From Cytophagales bacterium WSM2-2 (GTDB lineage: Bacteria; Bacteroidota; Bacteroidia; Cytophagales; Cyclobacteriaceae), in the NCBI GenBank assembly GCA_015472025.1, contig BNHL01000001.1:4142001-4206000 (forward strand): a stretch of 64,000 nt of DNA. Reading direction: 5' to 3'. Of the stretch, positions 52,907-62,700 are shown in pieces. A program made the position numbers and the translations under genes. The number at the start of each line of letters is the position of its first letter. Position 1 is the stretch's first letter. Under the pieces are notes generated by a model. It did not search any database. It was not told where the DNA came from and saw nothing but the letters and a program-made list of their open reading frames with translations.

Positions 52907-53806
52907 TTACACATGATGGTGTCGCTTAAACGTGTAAGTTGTCACCTGCCCGTTTGTAGTTATAGTGTAAGTTTTATCGCAAGTACCGGTGCCGAAATCA
53001 ACCACCGATGATACCGTGCCAACATTCACATCAATTGTACCTGAGACCGGAATATTTTTAGAGCAGGAGTATTGATAAAGCAGTTCTTTAGTAATGGCTG
53101 CCGAGAATGAAGTGCCGGATCGGTTTGTACCACTGATGGACCCGGTAACCTGTCTCGACTGATCGCCACGCCACTGACTGTTTCTGGTGAAGTTTGTATT
53201 CAGCGTGCCGTTCCAGGCTACTGAAGTGCCATCGGCATAAGTGATCTTAGCATTTTGCACCTTCAAAGCAGAGGAAGATTTGGTAGACTCATTGACAAAG
53301 AGGCCATCCACTTGCACCGAATCCTTCTGGTACCCCTGGAAAGAAATGCTCTCGGTCAGTTTGTACGAGAGACTGTCTTTGTAGCGAATCACAAAGATGA
53401 ATGAATCGGTAATTTTTCCCTTTCGTATTTCAGTAGAGTCGTGGCAAGACACTCCAGTGCCATAGTCAATCGAAATTGACCCACTATAGACAATACTGTC
53501 CGGATGGGTCTTGTCCACGGTGAATGTGCTGCTGACCACTGCTGCACAATCGAAGTTGCGGCCCGCCTCACGGTTTGCAGCATACCTTCCGTTACTTATA
53601 CCCTTGCTTCCAAGAGCATCTCCTGTAGCATCCAGTGCATCTTGTGTCACTGAAACGATTTGCGCATTGTCGTGTGCTGTGACCTCTGCCTGTACTTTCG
53701 CTTGTTCAGCAGTCATAACAGGAACACCTTCCTGCTGACATGCCACCACCACAATCAACCAACTCAAAAAAAAGACTGAACTGCAACTCACTTTTCTCAT
53801 ACACAT
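52907..53806 (-). CDS. Lipoprotein of unknown function
   Basis: A 299-residue protein. After MCMRKVSCSSVFFLSWLIVVVAC a lipobox-type Cys (about 23) is expected to be acylated. The body is Ser/Thr-rich and beta-rich, with repeated strand patterns (SIVYSGSISIDYGTGVSC, GKITDSFIFVIRYKDSLSYK, KNIPVSGTIDVNVGTVSSVV). Four or more cysteines in the mature part could pair. It ends in KRHHHV. I do not recognise a family. It is monocistronic, on the same strand as the LytS operon but separated from it by about 280 bp. Confidence 0.7.
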   Translation of the reverse strand: MCMRKVSCSSVFFLSWLIVVVACQQEGVPVMTAEQAKVQAEVTAHDNAQIVSVTQDALDATGDALGSKGISNGRYAANREAGRNFDCAAVVSSTFTVDKTHPDSIVYSGSISIDYGTGVSCHDSTEIRKGKITDSFIFVIRYKDSLSYKLTESISFQGYQKDSVQVDGLFVNESTKSSSALKVQNAKITYADGTSVAWNGTLNTNFTRNSQWRGDQSRQVTGSISGTNRSGTSFSAAITKELLYQYSCSKNIPVSGTIDVNVGTVSSVVDFGTGTCDKTYTITTNGQVTTYTFKRHHHV

Positions 53807-53929
53807 TGGGTTTTGCCTGGATTAACGCCTTTTGGTATAAAAGATTTCACGAATGAAGATGAGTTGCACATTTACAGCGACCACCGGGCCATGCGTACGA
53901 TGGATAGCTAAGCATTGAAAATCAATCGT

Positions 53930-53989
53930 CCAAGCTATGCCCTGCGGAAAATCGACAGGCATGTTTGTCCATAGGGCAAATACGCTTGG
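53930..53989. repeat. Nested inverted repeat in the divergent region
   Basis: CCAAGC (53930-53935) and GCTTGG (53984-53989) enclose TGCCCT (53938-53943) and AGGGCA (53973-53978). The 60-bp structure lies between the divergent lipoprotein gene (starts 53806) and the gene at 54055. It could be an RNA leader or an operator pair. Confidence 0.4.
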
Positions 53990-54054
53990 TGGTAGAATTT
54001 TATTCAGAGGTATAAGATTGTAAAGACTAATTTTCTAGTATCATTAAAAATTCT

Positions 54055-54564
54055 ATGTCAGCACAAATCCCGGATAAAATTGTGTTAAACGGATTATGCC
54101 AGGATCTCTATTCAAATCCTTTGGAGCATTACTGGCTTCGGAATAATAAGAGGCGTCCATCTTTCTTTGAGCAAAAGGATTGTGTTCGGGGTTATGTTGC
54201 CAAGTGGGAAATTTCAAACAGTCAACTCCTGCTGAAGGAGGTAAAGGGGGAATACAAGCGATGGCATATTTTCTTTGGACGGGAAGCTGAAGACTTTACT
54301 ATCAAAACACTTTTTCCGAAAGCCAAAAACAGAGCGGTGAAAGCTTCGTGGTTTTCAGGTAAGATCAGAGTACCTCAAGGAAGGATGACTTTCTTCGAAG
54401 ACAGGGGCTACGACTCCCGGTTCGAAAAGGAAATCATAATTACAATTGAAAAAGGGGATGTGGTGAAATCGGTCATGATAGATTATCAAAACCGGGTGAT
54501 GACGAATGGGGTAGAGGGTATAAAGACTCCGGGAGAGAAGTCCGGAGTCTTTACCGGTTCTTGA
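54055..54564 (+). CDS. Protein of unknown function (169 aa)
   Basis: A soluble, basic, mixed alpha/beta protein without signal peptide. Recognisable pieces include ALPHA/BETA-like strands WEISNSQLLLKEVKGEYKRW, ESxx-like IFFGREAEDFTIKTLFP, and WFSGKIRVPQGRMTFFEDRG. I cannot name a family. The last codons lie inside a strong hairpin (54522-54552), so the 3' end of the gene and its terminator overlap. The gene is divergent from the lipoprotein at 52907 and convergent with the gene at 54566. Confidence 0.65.
   Translation: MSAQIPDKIVLNGLCQDLYSNPLEHYWLRNNKRRPSFFEQKDCVRGYVAKWEISNSQLLLKEVKGEYKRWHIFFGREAEDFTIKTLFPKAKNRAVKASWFSGKIRVPQGRMTFFEDRGYDSRFEKEIIITIEKGDVVKSVMIDYQNRVMTNGVEGIKTPGEKSGVFTGS
54522..54552. 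terminator. Terminator hairpin inside the end of the 54055 gene
   Basis: A perfect 11-bp stem, AAAGACTCCGG (54522-54532) with CCGGAGTCTTT (54542-54552), loop of 9. It is followed by short T runs on both strands, and it lies just before the stop codons of two convergent genes. It probably serves both. Confidence 0.65.
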
Positions 54565-54565
54565 T

Positions 54566-55150
54566 TTAATCAGCGCGATACACTTTGGTATCACCAGTCG
54601 AATTGTTCCTGATGTGAAAGACAGCTCCCTTGTCAAATCCTTTCAAATGATACACCCGTGCAAAGTCCTTGTTTATAGTGTGAGTCTCAAAATAGACCAG
54701 CTCGTCATTGTGATCATAGATATGAACCGAGAAGCTCTTAGGAGCTTGGGGTAATGCTACAAGCACTTTTCTTTCCTCCGAATTCAATCGGGCAACGTGT
54801 GGTGTCCAGGTGCTGTGTGACTCATTCATCTGTTCCTGGTAACGTACTTTTTCAATACTCTTGCCGGCATCATCAGTAAGGCAAAATGTATAATCTCCTT
54901 TTGGCAACTGAGAAAAATTGTAAGGCCTGATAAATCCATGAATTGAGATGATGTCTTCAGTGAATACTTTTTCTCCTTCTGAATCTGATATCTCAACTTT
55001 CACATTGACCAGGTCCTGACCATTGTAGATCACTTTAAAGACTTCACCATTTTGCACCACATTCACCCGGGCAGACTTGTCGTCATTGCCAAATGAAGAT
55101 ACGCGCCCCACGATTGCCAGCATAGAAAATAACAAAACGATCTTCTTCAT
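54566..55150 (-). CDS. Exported protein of unknown function (beta-sandwich-like)
   Basis: A 194-residue protein with a signal peptide (MKKIVLLFSMLAIVGRVSSFG). Two successive beta-rich segments follow, each in the style of the small exported Bacteroidota domains with an SVxVYxNxGExVF-like strand: QDLVNVKVEISDSEGEKVFT and SFSVHIYDHNDELVYFETHT. No catalytic residues visible. It may be a structural or binding protein. It ends within 2 bp of the opposing gene and shares its terminator hairpin. Confidence 0.7.
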   Translation of the reverse strand: MKKIVLLFSMLAIVGRVSSFGNDDKSARVNVVQNGEVFKVIYNGQDLVNVKVEISDSEGEKVFTEDIISIHGFIRPYNFSQLPKGDYTFCLTDDAGKSIEKVRYQEQMNESHSTWTPHVARLNSEERKVLVALPQAPKSFSVHIYDHNDELVYFETHTINKDFARVYHLKGFDKGAVFHIRNNSTGDTKVYRAD

Positions 55151-55303
55151 AATTCATTAAGGTGTTAAAGTGAAACATAAAAACTAAACACAATAAGAAC
55201 GGAGCAATATTGTAGGTGTTGTGAATGATCATGTCATCGGCAGATCAGGAGAGCGCTTAAACGATGACCTGGGTTAAATGTAAGTGAAGCGTAATTGATC
55301 AGT

Positions 55304-55340
55304 AAAAAAAAGCACCCACGAAGCGGGGGCTTGTGGGTGC
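55304..55340 (-). terminator. Strong intrinsic terminator of the small exported protein gene
   Basis: GCACCCAC (55312-55319) pairs with GTGGGTGC (55333-55340), extended by AAGC/GCTT inside the loop. On the minus strand it is followed by at least eight T. A textbook rho-independent terminator 29 bp after the stop codon. Confidence 0.85.
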
Positions 55341-55368
55341 CGATGTTCAAGGAAAATAGCCCGACTAA

Positions 55369-55674
55369 CTATTTCACCTTTCCATCCTTGTCAAACTTTA
55401 CAGTTTGCGAAGTGGTTCCCTTCTTGAGTTCCACTTCAAACTCACCGTTACTTAGCTTATAAGCATTTTCGATTGTCCATCCTTTGAAGGCATCGCCCTC
55501 AAGCACCTTTTGGGCAGCTTCAGGAAGATCTTCTTTTTTAATTTTTGTTTTCTCGTCTTGCTTTTTGGAAGGCGTTGCGAGAGCAATCTCCCTGTCATCC
55601 ATCATTCGCTGCGTGTAGCCAGACACACTTGCCAACATCACTAAAGACACTACTGAAATCAACACACTTTTCAT
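55369..55674 (-). CDS. Small exported PepSY-like protein
   Basis: A 101-residue protein with a signal peptide (MKSVLISVVSLVMLASVSGY). The mature part has the pattern of a PepSY-like or putative beta-lactamase-inhibitor-like domain: LPEAAQKVLEGDAFKGWTIE, then NAYKLSNGEFEVELKKG and TVKFDKDGKVK. In this family a helix packs on a small sheet, with the DGK turn near the end. Role unknown. It is monocistronic with a strong terminator downstream and a perfect palindrome 29 bp upstream. Confidence 0.75.
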   Translation of the reverse strand: MKSVLISVVSLVMLASVSGYTQRMMDDREIALATPSKKQDEKTKIKKEDLPEAAQKVLEGDAFKGWTIENAYKLSNGEFEVELKKGTTSQTVKFDKDGKVK

Positions 55675-55702
55675 AAATTTTTTTTAAGTGATACATAAAA
55701 CC

Positions 55703-55719
55703 TGGTTTTTATAAAACCA
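55703..55719. promoter_or_regulatory. Perfect palindrome upstream of the PepSY-like gene
   Basis: TGGTTTT-TAT-AAAACCA at 55703-55719, 7+3+7 and symmetric, 29 bp before the start codon at 55674. It suits a dimeric repressor or a leader hairpin. No more can be said. Confidence 0.35.
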
Positions 55720-55927
55720 ATATCATAACGTAAAAGAAGAAAGAAATAGTGTGATCTCATCACAGGTTGTCGTGAATCGAATTACAGAAATAGATTGATG
55801 TAATCTAAATGTAAGCGCATAGTAAGAAGATTGTAATACGCTAATTCATTTTCATCCGGTCTTTGCACTTGAAATTTGTTTCCGCAAATCAGGCATTTGC
55901 TTTAAACCCTAATTAAAAAAAGAAAAT

Positions 55928-58900
55928 ATGACAAAGAAAATTACGATTTCGAAAAAGATTACGTTGGCGTTACTGTTTACGTTTCTCACGTGGAGTGCGA
56001 TGGCACAACTATGTATTCCACCGGTACTATCGGTGCAACCCACCAATGGTACAATCTGTGTTGGTGATGTTTCCACATTTGTTGTTGTGGCTGTTGGCCT
56101 CAACCTCAGTTACCAATGGCAGGTAGACGAAGGCTCGGGGTACCACAACTGTTCCAATGGCTCAACCTATAGTGGTGCGCTCAGTGCGACACTTAGCGTT
56201 TCTGCCAGTGCGAGCCTCAACGGCAACCACTACCGATGCGTGACAAGTAATCCCTGCGGCTCTGTCACCAGTAACATCTGCCTGCTGACGGTTCCTTCAA
56301 TTAGCGTTGCAGCTTCGTCACCCACGATTTGCGCTGGCACTTCAACAACACTCACAGCAAGTGGTGGTTTAAGTTACCTTTGGAGCAACGGAGCAACATC
56401 TTCCAGCATCTCGGTAAGCCCGGCTTCAACCACAACGTACACCTGTACAGGTACAACGTTAGCAGGATGTTCAGCCAACGCAAATGTCACCGTTACAGTT
56501 AAGGCAGCTCCTTCTGTAAATATCAGTGCTTCTACTTCTGCTATTTGTGCAGGCAGTTCAGCCACACTCACCGCGAGTGGAGCATCGGCCTATCTTTGGA
56601 GTAATGGCGCTACCACTTCCAGTATCACCGTAAGCCCTGGTTCTACGACTACCTATTCATGTACAGGGACAGGATCTAATGGATGTGCAGTAGTGGCAAG
56701 TCAAACTATTGCCGTCAATGCCGCACCTGCTTTGAACATTAATGCAAGTGCATCGTCTATTTGTGCGGGCAGTTCGGCTACGCTTACAGCAAGTGGAGCT
56801 TCCAGTTACGTTTGGAGCAATGGAGCGACTTCATCTTCCATTACGGTCAGCCCGTCCGCTACCACGACCTATTCAGTTACAGGAACAAGCTCTGGCGGAT
56901 GTTCTGCCAACCTTTCAAAGACGATAACGGTTAATGTTGCGCCAAGTGTCAATGTCAGCGCTTCGGCTTCTGCGATTTGTGCGGGCAGTTCGGCAACGCT
57001 GACAGCAAGTGGAGCTTCCAGCTACGTTTGGAGCAATGGAGCGACTTCATCATCAATCACAGTAAGTCCTTCGGTAACGACTACGTATAATGTAACAGGA
57101 ACTTCAAACGGTTGCTCAGCGTCTGGAAACATCACGGTGATTGTTAATGCGGCTCCGTCAGTTAATATCGGTGCTTCGGTATCGGCTATTTGTGCAGGCA
57201 GTTCGTCTACGCTCACCGCAAGCGGAGCCTCATCGTATTTATGGAGCAACGGGGCAACATCATCAAGCATTTCAGTGAGCCCGTCAGCTACCACGACCTA
57301 TTCAGTTACCGGCACGAATGTCAACGGTTGTTCTGCATCAGCAAACTTTACAGTTGTAGTTAATGCACTACCATCAGTGACTATTGCTGCGTCCCCATCT
57401 TCAATATGCGTGGGCGGTTCGACTACACTGACTGTGGCAGGAGCTTCTAATTACTTGTGGAGCAATGGATCTGCTTCATCAAGCATTACCGTGAGTCCAT
57501 CAGCAACAACAACTTATTCCGTTACAGGAACAACTGCAGCAGGTTGCTCTGCAAGCGCTTCTTTCACAGTTGTGGTTAACGCAGCTCCGTCTATATCTGC
57601 AGGTGCATCGGCTTCCGTCATTTGTGAAGGCGGTTCGGCTACGCTCACCGCGAGCGGGGGCTCTGCTTATGTGTGGAACAATGGCGCAACGGCTGGTTCT
57701 ATAGTAGTAAGTCCCGCAACCACAACTACCTACTCTGTTACCGGGTTTAATGCCAATGGCTGTTCTGCGGTGGCAACGGTAACCGTGTTTGTAAACTCTT
57801 CTCCGGATGTTTCTGTTAATGCCTCTTCTTCGACTATTTGTGCCGGCAGTTCAGCGACACTCTCTGCGAGCGGGGCTTCCTCTTACCAGTGGAGCAATGG
57901 AGCAACTTCAGCAAGCATCGTTGTCAGTCCGGGCTCAACGACTACATTTACCGTCACAGGAACAAATGCGAACGGGTGCTCATCAACTGCATCTGCGACT
58001 GTCATTGTTAGTGCTCCTCCGTCGGTCAGTATTAATGCTTCATCATCATCGATATGTGCGGGCGGTTCGGCTACGCTTACGGCAAGTGGTGCCTCGGGTT
58101 TTATATGGAATAATGGATCAATTGCAACAAGCATTGTTGTAACTCCCGGAGAGACGACTACTTATACTGTAACCGGCACAAATGCGGGCGGCTGTTCAGC
58201 AACAGCATCAGTGACGGTGGTCGTGAATGCGGCTTCGGTTGTTTCAGCTAATGCTTCGCAATCGGTGATCTGTGCCGGCAGTTCAACTACACTTACCGCG
58301 ACAGGAGCTTCTAATTATTTTTGGAGCAACGGGGCGACTTCAGCAAGCATTGCTGTTAGTCCTTCTGTTACCACAGTGTATACCGTCACCGGTACTAACG
58401 CATCCGGCTGCTCTTCTTCAGCATCGGTAGTAGTCTTTGTTAATCCTCTTCCTCCGGTAAGCATTTCATCTTCGGCTTTGCAAATTAATCTGGGTGCGTC
58501 TGCCACCCTTACGGCCAGTGGTGCCTCTAATTTTGTCTGGAGTACAGGAGAGGCGGGGGCAAGCATTGTTGTCAGCCCAGGTCTCACGAGTACATATGCT
58601 GTTACAGGCACTGACGATAACGGTTGTTCAAATTCAGCACAGGTGACTGTTGTAGTCATCGCTATACCTTCTATCTCTGTAGCTGCTTCACCATCGGTAA
58701 TTTGCGAAGGCAGTTCGACCACGCTCACAGCGAGCGGATGTGATAGCTATATGTGGAGCACGGGAGAGACAACCGCGAGCATAGTTGTGAGTCCGTCACA
58801 GACTACGACTTATTCTTGTTCAGGAATTAAAAGCGGGGTGTCAAGCACGGCAAGTACTACGGTAGTCGTCAACGCAAATCCGCATGTTGTCGCTGCTGCA

Positions 58901-59398
58901 AATCCTTCCGTCCTGGCGAGTTTAGGCCTTTCCAGTACACTCAGCGCGACAGGCGCATCCAGCTATCAGTGGAGCACCGGTGCATCGGGATCTACTTTGA
59001 TTGTCATTCCACTGGCAACAACAACCTATTCAGTCATTGGTACTGATGCCAACGGATGTACCGGTTCAGCTTCGGCCACAGTAAGTCTTAATTTATTAGG
59101 AGGAATAGGGTTGTCGATGGGCACGAATACTGCGGGTGAAAATACCAGTCAAATGGCCAGTATTTCAGAAGAGATATCTCACTATCCGAATCCTACGACT
59201 GGATTACTCTACATCCGGAATGCGCCAAGGAAATCTTCCATCGAGGTATACAATATTATAGGCGAAAGAGTCTTTGCGGCAAATGCAGAATCAGAAGATC
59301 AGGAGATCGATATAAGCTCAAGGCCTAACGGTATGTATATTCTGAAAGTTCAAAATCAAGGCAAGGTTGTTTATTGGACAAAGGTGATCCGGAAATGA
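55928..59398 (+). CDS. Giant secreted repeat protein with T9SS sorting domain
   Basis: A 1156-residue surface protein. A signal peptide (1-26) is followed by an Ig-like domain (about 33-122), 13 tandem repeats of about 72 residues (about 123-1058) and a type A T9SS C-terminal sorting domain (about 1085-1156, starting SHYPNPTTGLLYIRN and ending in YILKVQNQGKVVYWTKVI). Each repeat has the frame xICxGxSxTLTASGASxYxWSNGATSxSIxVSPxxTTTYxVTGT, with paired cysteines in most. This is the PKD/Ig-like adhesin style common in gliding bacteria. It would be exported across the outer membrane and anchored or released. Likely adhesive. Transcribed alone, ending in a strong terminator. Confidence 0.9.
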   Translation: MTKKITISKKITLALLFTFLTWSAMAQLCIPPVLSVQPTNGTICVGDVSTFVVVAVGLNLSYQWQVDEGSGYHNCSNGSTYSGALSATLSVSASASLNGNHYRCVTSNPCGSVTSNICLLTVPSISVAASSPTICAGTSTTLTASGGLSYLWSNGATSSSISVSPASTTTYTCTGTTLAGCSANANVTVTVKAAPSVNISASTSAICAGSSATLTASGASAYLWSNGATTSSITVSPGSTTTYSCTGTGSNGCAVVASQTIAVNAAPALNINASASSICAGSSATLTASGASSYVWSNGATSSSITVSPSATTTYSVTGTSSGGCSANLSKTITVNVAPSVNVSASASAICAGSSATLTASGASSYVWSNGATSSSITVSPSVTTTYNVTGTSNGCSASGNITVIVNAAPSVNIGASVSAICAGSSSTLTASGASSYLWSNGATSSSISVSPSATTTYSVTGTNVNGCSASANFTVVVNALPSVTIAASPSSICVGGSTTLTVAGASNYLWSNGSASSSITVSPSATTTYSVTGTTAAGCSASASFTVVVNAAPSISAGASASVICEGGSATLTASGGSAYVWNNGATAGSIVVSPATTTTYSVTGFNANGCSAVATVTVFVNSSPDVSVNASSSTICAGSSATLSASGASSYQWSNGATSASIVVSPGSTTTFTVTGTNANGCSSTASATVIVSAPPSVSINASSSSICAGGSATLTASGASGFIWNNGSIATSIVVTPGETTTYTVTGTNAGGCSATASVTVVVNAASVVSANASQSVICAGSSTTLTATGASNYFWSNGATSASIAVSPSVTTVYTVTGTNASGCSSSASVVVFVNPLPPVSISSSALQINLGASATLTASGASNFVWSTGEAGASIVVSPGLTSTYAVTGTDDNGCSNSAQVTVVVIAIPSISVAASPSVICEGSSTTLTASGCDSYMWSTGETTASIVVSPSQTTTYSCSGIKSGVSSTASTTVVVNANPHVVAAANPSVLASLGLSSTLSATGASSYQWSTGASGSTLIVIPLATTTYSVIGTDANGCTGSASATVSLNLLGGIGLSMGTNTAGENTSQMASISEEISHYPNPTTGLLYIRNAPRKSSIEVYNIIGERVFAANAESEDQEIDISSRPNGMYILKVQNQGKVVYWTKVIRK
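56294..59100 (+). repeat. Thirteen tandem ~216-bp coding repeats
   Basis: Direct tandem repetition inside the surface-protein gene. The repeats diverge gradually: units 2-5 share near-identical blocks such as SSYVWSNGATSSSITVSP, whereas units 11-13 lose the first Cys or the WSNG motif. Such arrays recombine and are likely to vary in copy number between strains. Confidence 0.85.
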
Positions 59399-59419
59399 AG
59401 GTTGTGTGGGTCTGGTTTG

Positions 59420-59448
59420 AAAGGGGAGTTCGCTCCCCTTTTTCTTTT
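59420..59448 (+). terminator. Intrinsic terminator of the surface repeat protein gene
   Basis: AAAGGGGAG (59420-59428) pairs with CTCCCCTTT (59433-59441), UUCG-type tetraloop TTCG, followed by TTCTTTT. It lies 21 bp after the stop codon. Confidence 0.85.
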
Positions 59449-59636
59449 AAAAGGTCTTCTCATCGCTGTCATTAACGAAACTACTATTTGTCGGTAAAAC
59501 AATGACGGAAACAGGGACAACTTGATGATGCAGATCGTGATTTAGTTCTTGGAAATAAGCGAATATTGGTTTCAAATAATAGTATTGCGTCTGACCTTTT
59601 TGAAAAAAATGTTTAGTAGTTCATAAAGATAAACCG

Positions 59637-59671
59637 CTTTTGTTTTAAGGCTTTAGTCGATTCTCTCTTTG
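59637..59671 (+). promoter_or_regulatory. Candidate promoter of the PAS-repeat kinase
   Basis: A TTTTG at 59637-59641 and a -7-like TCTCTTTG at 59664-59671 (consensus TAnnTTTG, one mismatch) are 22 bp apart, within the usual Bacteroidota range. The start codon follows 38 bp later. The rest of the 311-bp gap from 59399 holds only the terminator and no gene. Confidence 0.35.
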
Positions 59672-59709
59672 AAATGTTGGCCGCCAGAGGCCATTCCAAT
59701 TCATGAAAG

Positions 59710-62700
59710 ATGAATCAGAAAAACGATTTAGAAATCCAGTCACGGTTGGCCAGGGGGCGAAAAGAGAAAATAAAGGCTTCAGGCAAGTCAAAGCCATTTA
59801 TCGAGTTTGCCCCGGACCCCACCATTATTGTCAATAAGTCGGGACACATCGTAACCGTCAATACGGGAGCGTCCGAATTTTTTGGCGATAACAAGCGAAA
59901 TCTTCTGGGGAAAGAAGTAGAGATGCTCATCCCTGGAATACAAAAAGCCCTTGCCAAATCTTTCTTTGCTTCACCAACTACTTGCCGGTTGAATGCAACC
60001 TCAAAATTGCATGCCTTGCAGAAAGGAGGAAGCAAGTCGCCCGTTGACATCAGTGTTAGCCCGATTGAAGTTGGAAAAAAGATTTATACATGGGTTGCCG
60101 TGCGCGTGATACCGGAGCAAAAATTTTCTGAAGACGATCCTAAAATAGCACAGGCCTATGCACGCAGTTTGATTGAAGCTGCCATGGATCCTTTGGTTAC
60201 CATCAGCCCCGAGGGAAAGATCACAGATGTCAATGAAGCATCGGTAAAAGCGACTGGTGTACCACGCGAAAAACTGATCGATACGGACTTCTCTGATTAC
60301 TTCACCGAACCACAAAAAGCTCGCGAGGGTTACCAACGGGTTTTTGCCAAAGGTTTTGTTGCTGACTATCCGCTCACGCTGCTTGATAAAAAAGGAAAAC
60401 TAACGGATGTACTTTACAATGCCTCTGTCTATCGGGATAATCTCGGTAACGTGTTGGGCGTGCTTGCGGCTGCCCGTGATATCACACAGCTGAAGCGGAC
60501 TTCTGAGTATGCCCGGAGCCTAATCGAAGCCTCACTTGACCCGCTCGTCACGATCAATCCGGAAGGAAAGATCACAGACGTAAACGAGGCGTCTGTAAGA
60601 GCCACGGGGATGCCGCGGGAAAAACTGATAGGGACGGATTTCTCCGATTATTTCACGGAACCTCAAAAAGCAAGAGAGGCTTATCAGCAAGTGTTTGCAA
60701 AAGGCTATGTAGCGGACTATGCATTGACCATTCGAGACACAAAAGGGAAGTTGACGGATGTGCTTTATAACGCAACCGTCTATAAAGACAGTCTGGGCAA
60801 TGTACTTGGGGCGTTGGCTACGGCCCGTGACATCACACAGTTGAAGAGAACTTCCGAATACGCCCGTAGTCTTATTGAAGCTTCCCTTGACCCGCTTGTG
60901 ACGATTAACCCCGAGGGAAAAATTACAGACGTAAATGAAGCATTGGTACGTGCTACCGGTGTGCCTCGCGAAAGACTGATAGGTACGGACTTTTCTGATT
61001 ACTTCACCGAACCACAAAAAGCCCGCGAAGGATATCAACAGGTGTTTGCCAAAGGATCTGTATCTGATTTACCACTGAAGTTACGCGATACGAAAGGCAA
61101 ACTCACCGATGTGCTCTACAATGCAACGGTTTACAAAGACAACCTCGGTAATGTGTTGGGTGCATTGGCTACTTCCCGTGACATCACTCAATTAAAAAGA
61201 ACTTCCGAATATGCCCGGAGTTTGATCGAAGCATCCCTTGACCCGCTCGTAACGATTAACCCCGAGGGAAAAATCACTGACGTAAACGAAGCGTTGGTGC
61301 GTGCTACCGGTGTGCCAAGAGAGAAACTGATTGGTACGGACTTTTCAGACTACTTCACCGAACCGCAAAAAGCACGTGAAGGATATCAGCAGGTGTTTGC
61401 TAAAGGATCGGTTTCTGATTTGCCATTGAAGCTGCGCGATACGAAAGGCAAGCTGACCGATGTGCTCTACAATGCAACCGTTTACAAAGACAACCTCGGT
61501 AATGTACTGGGTGCACTGGCGACTTCGCGCGACATTACACAATTAAAAAGAACAGCAGAGTATGCGCGAAGCCTGATCGAGGCATCGCTTGACCCGCTTG
61601 TTACGGTCAATCCCGAAGGGAAGATCACAGACGTGAATGAAGCTTCCGTCAATGCTACAGGAGTGCTTCGCGAGAAACTGATAGGCACAGACTTTTCGGA
61701 TTATTTCACTGAACCTCAGAAGGCCCGGGAGGGATACAAATTGGTGTTCGCAAAAGGCCAGGTGTCTGACTACCCGCTTACCCTTCGCAACAAGAATGGG
61801 AAACTGATACAAGTGCTTTTCAATGCATCCGTTTACCGCGATGAAAAAGGCAGCGTACTTGGTGCCGTGGCCGCAGCCCGCGATGTTACGCTGTTGAAGC
61901 AAACAGAGGAAAACATCAGGAAGATTCAGGCTTATACAAGATCGCTGATCGAGACCTCGCTCGACCCGCAGATAACCAAAGGACCCGATGGAAGAATCAC
62001 TGACGTGAATGAGGCAACGGTGCAAGTCACGGGTGTGCCCCGTGAACAACTCATCGGCACGCATTTCCCGGATTATTTCACTGAACCCAACAAAGCAGAA
62101 GAGGCTTACCGCGAGGCGTATTATAAAGGAGTGGTTCGAAATTACCCGTTAGCTATTCGTCACACTTCAGGCAAGATCACCGATGTGCTTTATAACGCTA
62201 CCGTGTTTAAGGATGAAAACGGTGTGGTGCAGGGTGTGTTTGCAGCAGCGCGCGATATCACCGACCGGAAGAAAGTAGAAGAGGAGCTGAAGAGACAGCA
62301 GGCCTATACCCGAAGCTTGATCGAAGCTTCTCTTGACCCGATGGTTGCCATCAGCCCATCCGGTAAGATCACTGACGTGAATGAAGCGCTCGTGAAGGCG
62401 ACTGGTGTTAAGCGGGAGAAACTGATCGGCACCGACTTCTCAGATTACTTTACGGAACCCGACAAGGCCCGCGAAGGATATCAGAAAGTGTTTGCGGAAG
62501 GATATGTAGCCGACTCGCCTTTGACTATTCGTCACAACCTGAGAGATGTGCTTTATAATGCTTCTGTTTATCGTGACGAGAAGGGCAAGGTGCTTGGAGT
62601 ATTTGCTTCCGCCCGTGACATCACTGACCGCAAGCAGGTGGAAGAAGAAATAAAGAAACAACAAGCGTATACAAGGAGTCTTATCGAGGCCAGTCTTGAC

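Noticed and set aside
52744-52929. Plus-strand 61-codon frame upstream of the LytS gene
   Set aside because: No motif, overlaps the end of the lipoprotein gene on the other strand and lies in a regulatory region.
56294-59100. Regular repeats considered as a CRISPR-like array
   Set aside because: Units of about 216 bp are continuous coding sequence in one frame with a protein-level pattern. There are no short identical repeats with unique spacers.
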